A DNA stretch of 6,243 nucleotides from NCBI GenBank assembly GCA_027064945.1, contig JAMOPB010000459.1, forward strand, positions 1-6,243, read 5' to 3'. The notes under the pieces were generated by a model. The model made no database searches. It was not told the DNA's origin and saw only the letters and a list, made by a program, of their open reading frames with translations. Of this stretch, positions 5,740 through 6,243 are shown one piece after another; within the stretch, counting starts at the first letter, position 1, and every line of letters begins with the position of its first letter. The DNA comes from Candidatus Cloacimonadota bacterium. GTDB taxonomy: Bacteria; Cloacimonadota; Cloacimonadia; Cloacimonadales; TCS61. A program made the position numbers and the translations under genes.

Positions 5740-6243
5740 ATGAAATATCGTGTATTAGCAATCAATCCGGGATCTACATCTACAAAAATCGCAGTTTATG
5801 ATGACACAACCAATGTATTCACAGAAACTTTACGTCATGATGCAAAAGAGATTGAAGCTTTTGGTGGAACTATCGAACAATTTGAATTTCGAAAAGGTTT
5901 AGTATTAGAAGCGTTGGAAAAACATGGTGTATCTGTGGAAAGTTTGGAAGCAGTAGTTGGTAGAGGCGGACTGGTAAGATCTTTGGCAAGTGGGACTTAT
6001 AAAGTAAATCAAAAAATGTTAGACGATCTTCAAAATCCTGAGTTATGGGGACGTATTCATGCTTCAAATCTAGGAGCTTTTATTGCCGATGCAATTGCTA
6101 AAGAAATCAATGTTCCGGCTTTTATTGTTGATCCTGTAACAGTGGATGAATTTCCTGAAATCGCCAGAATCTCAGGTTGTCCTGAAATTGAAAGAAAATC
6201 TCTTTTCCATGCATTAAATATCCGTTATTGCGGAATCAGCATT
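5740..6243 (+). CDS. buk: butyrate kinase, N-terminal half (partial, runs off the right edge)
   Basis: Acyl-phosphate kinase of the acetate/butyrate kinase (ASKHA) fold: butyryl-phosphate plus ADP gives butyrate plus ATP, the last step of butyrate (or branched-chain acid) fermentation. I translated 168 codons, just under half of the usual 355 or so. Motifs are NPGSTSTKIAVY (9-20, the phosphate-1 loop), VVGRGGL (72-78), SGTYKVN (84-90), RIHASNLGAFIAD (105-117), FIVDPVTVDEFPEIARISG (128-146) and the HALN motif beginning near residue 157. These separate Buk from acetate kinase AckA. The usual Pro after GRGGL is replaced (VRSLASGTY, 78-87), probably a tolerated change. The natural partner, phosphate butyryltransferase, is not in view and would be expected downstream. 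It is the only plus-strand gene here and is transcribed away from tdk. Branched-chain acyl phosphates are a possible alternative substrate. Confidence 0.95.
   Translation, partial: MKYRVLAINPGSTSTKIAVYDDTTNVFTETLRHDAKEIEAFGGTIEQFEFRKGLVLEALEKHGVSVESLEAVVGRGGLVRSLASGTYKVNQKMLDDLQNPELWGRIHASNLGAFIADAIAKEINVPAFIVDPVTVDEFPEIARISGCPEIERKSLFHALNIRYCGISI

Noticed and set aside
5870..6067. Minus-strand open frame of 65 codons
   Set aside because: Antisense shadow of buk with no ribosome site or known motif.

Overview
The window is AT-rich bacterial DNA, mostly housekeeping genes packed into one tight minus-strand run. A secreted protein with a C-terminal FlgD-type Ig domain sits beside a PorV/PorQ-type outer-membrane barrel. 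With the low GC and the bacterial salvage and fermentation enzymes, this suggests a diderm anaerobe of the Bacteroidetes/Chlorobi/Fibrobacteres or Cloacimonadota kind. I favour Cloacimonadota, but that is inference from family content; no rRNA or marker gene here proves it.

Layout, left to right. (1) 1-694, minus: N-terminal two thirds of galE (UDP-glucose 4-epimerase), cut by the window edge. (2) 695-863: non-coding, with a possible dispersed repeat, a low-complexity direct repeat and a weak hairpin terminator for the operon to its right. (3) 864-5559, minus: seven genes read from high to low coordinates: tdk (thymidine kinase), yggT, punA (purine nucleoside phosphorylase), a DksA-like zinc-finger protein, lspA (signal peptidase II), a secreted tandem-OB-fold protein with a FlgD-like C-terminus, and a PorV/PorQ-like barrel. 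Junctions overlap by 1, 1 and 4 bases or are separated by 1, 11 and 28 bases, so a single transcript with translational coupling is likely. (4) 5560-5739: divergent promoter region. (5) 5740-6243, plus: first 168 codons of buk (butyrate kinase), cut by the window edge.

How the genes fit together. tdk and punA are nucleoside salvage enzymes. yggT, the DksA-like gene and lspA resemble a neighbourhood often seen near cell-division and ileS genes in other bacteria, here with punA inserted and ileS absent. lspA matures lipoproteins, and the last two genes encode Sec-exported envelope proteins; they may be a cargo and its outer-membrane partner. buk points to acyl-phosphate fermentation with ATP formation, and galE to sugar-nucleotide metabolism. 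I see no mobile element, CRISPR array, tRNA or rRNA. The least ordinary part is the OB-fold/FlgD protein next to the PorV-like barrel.
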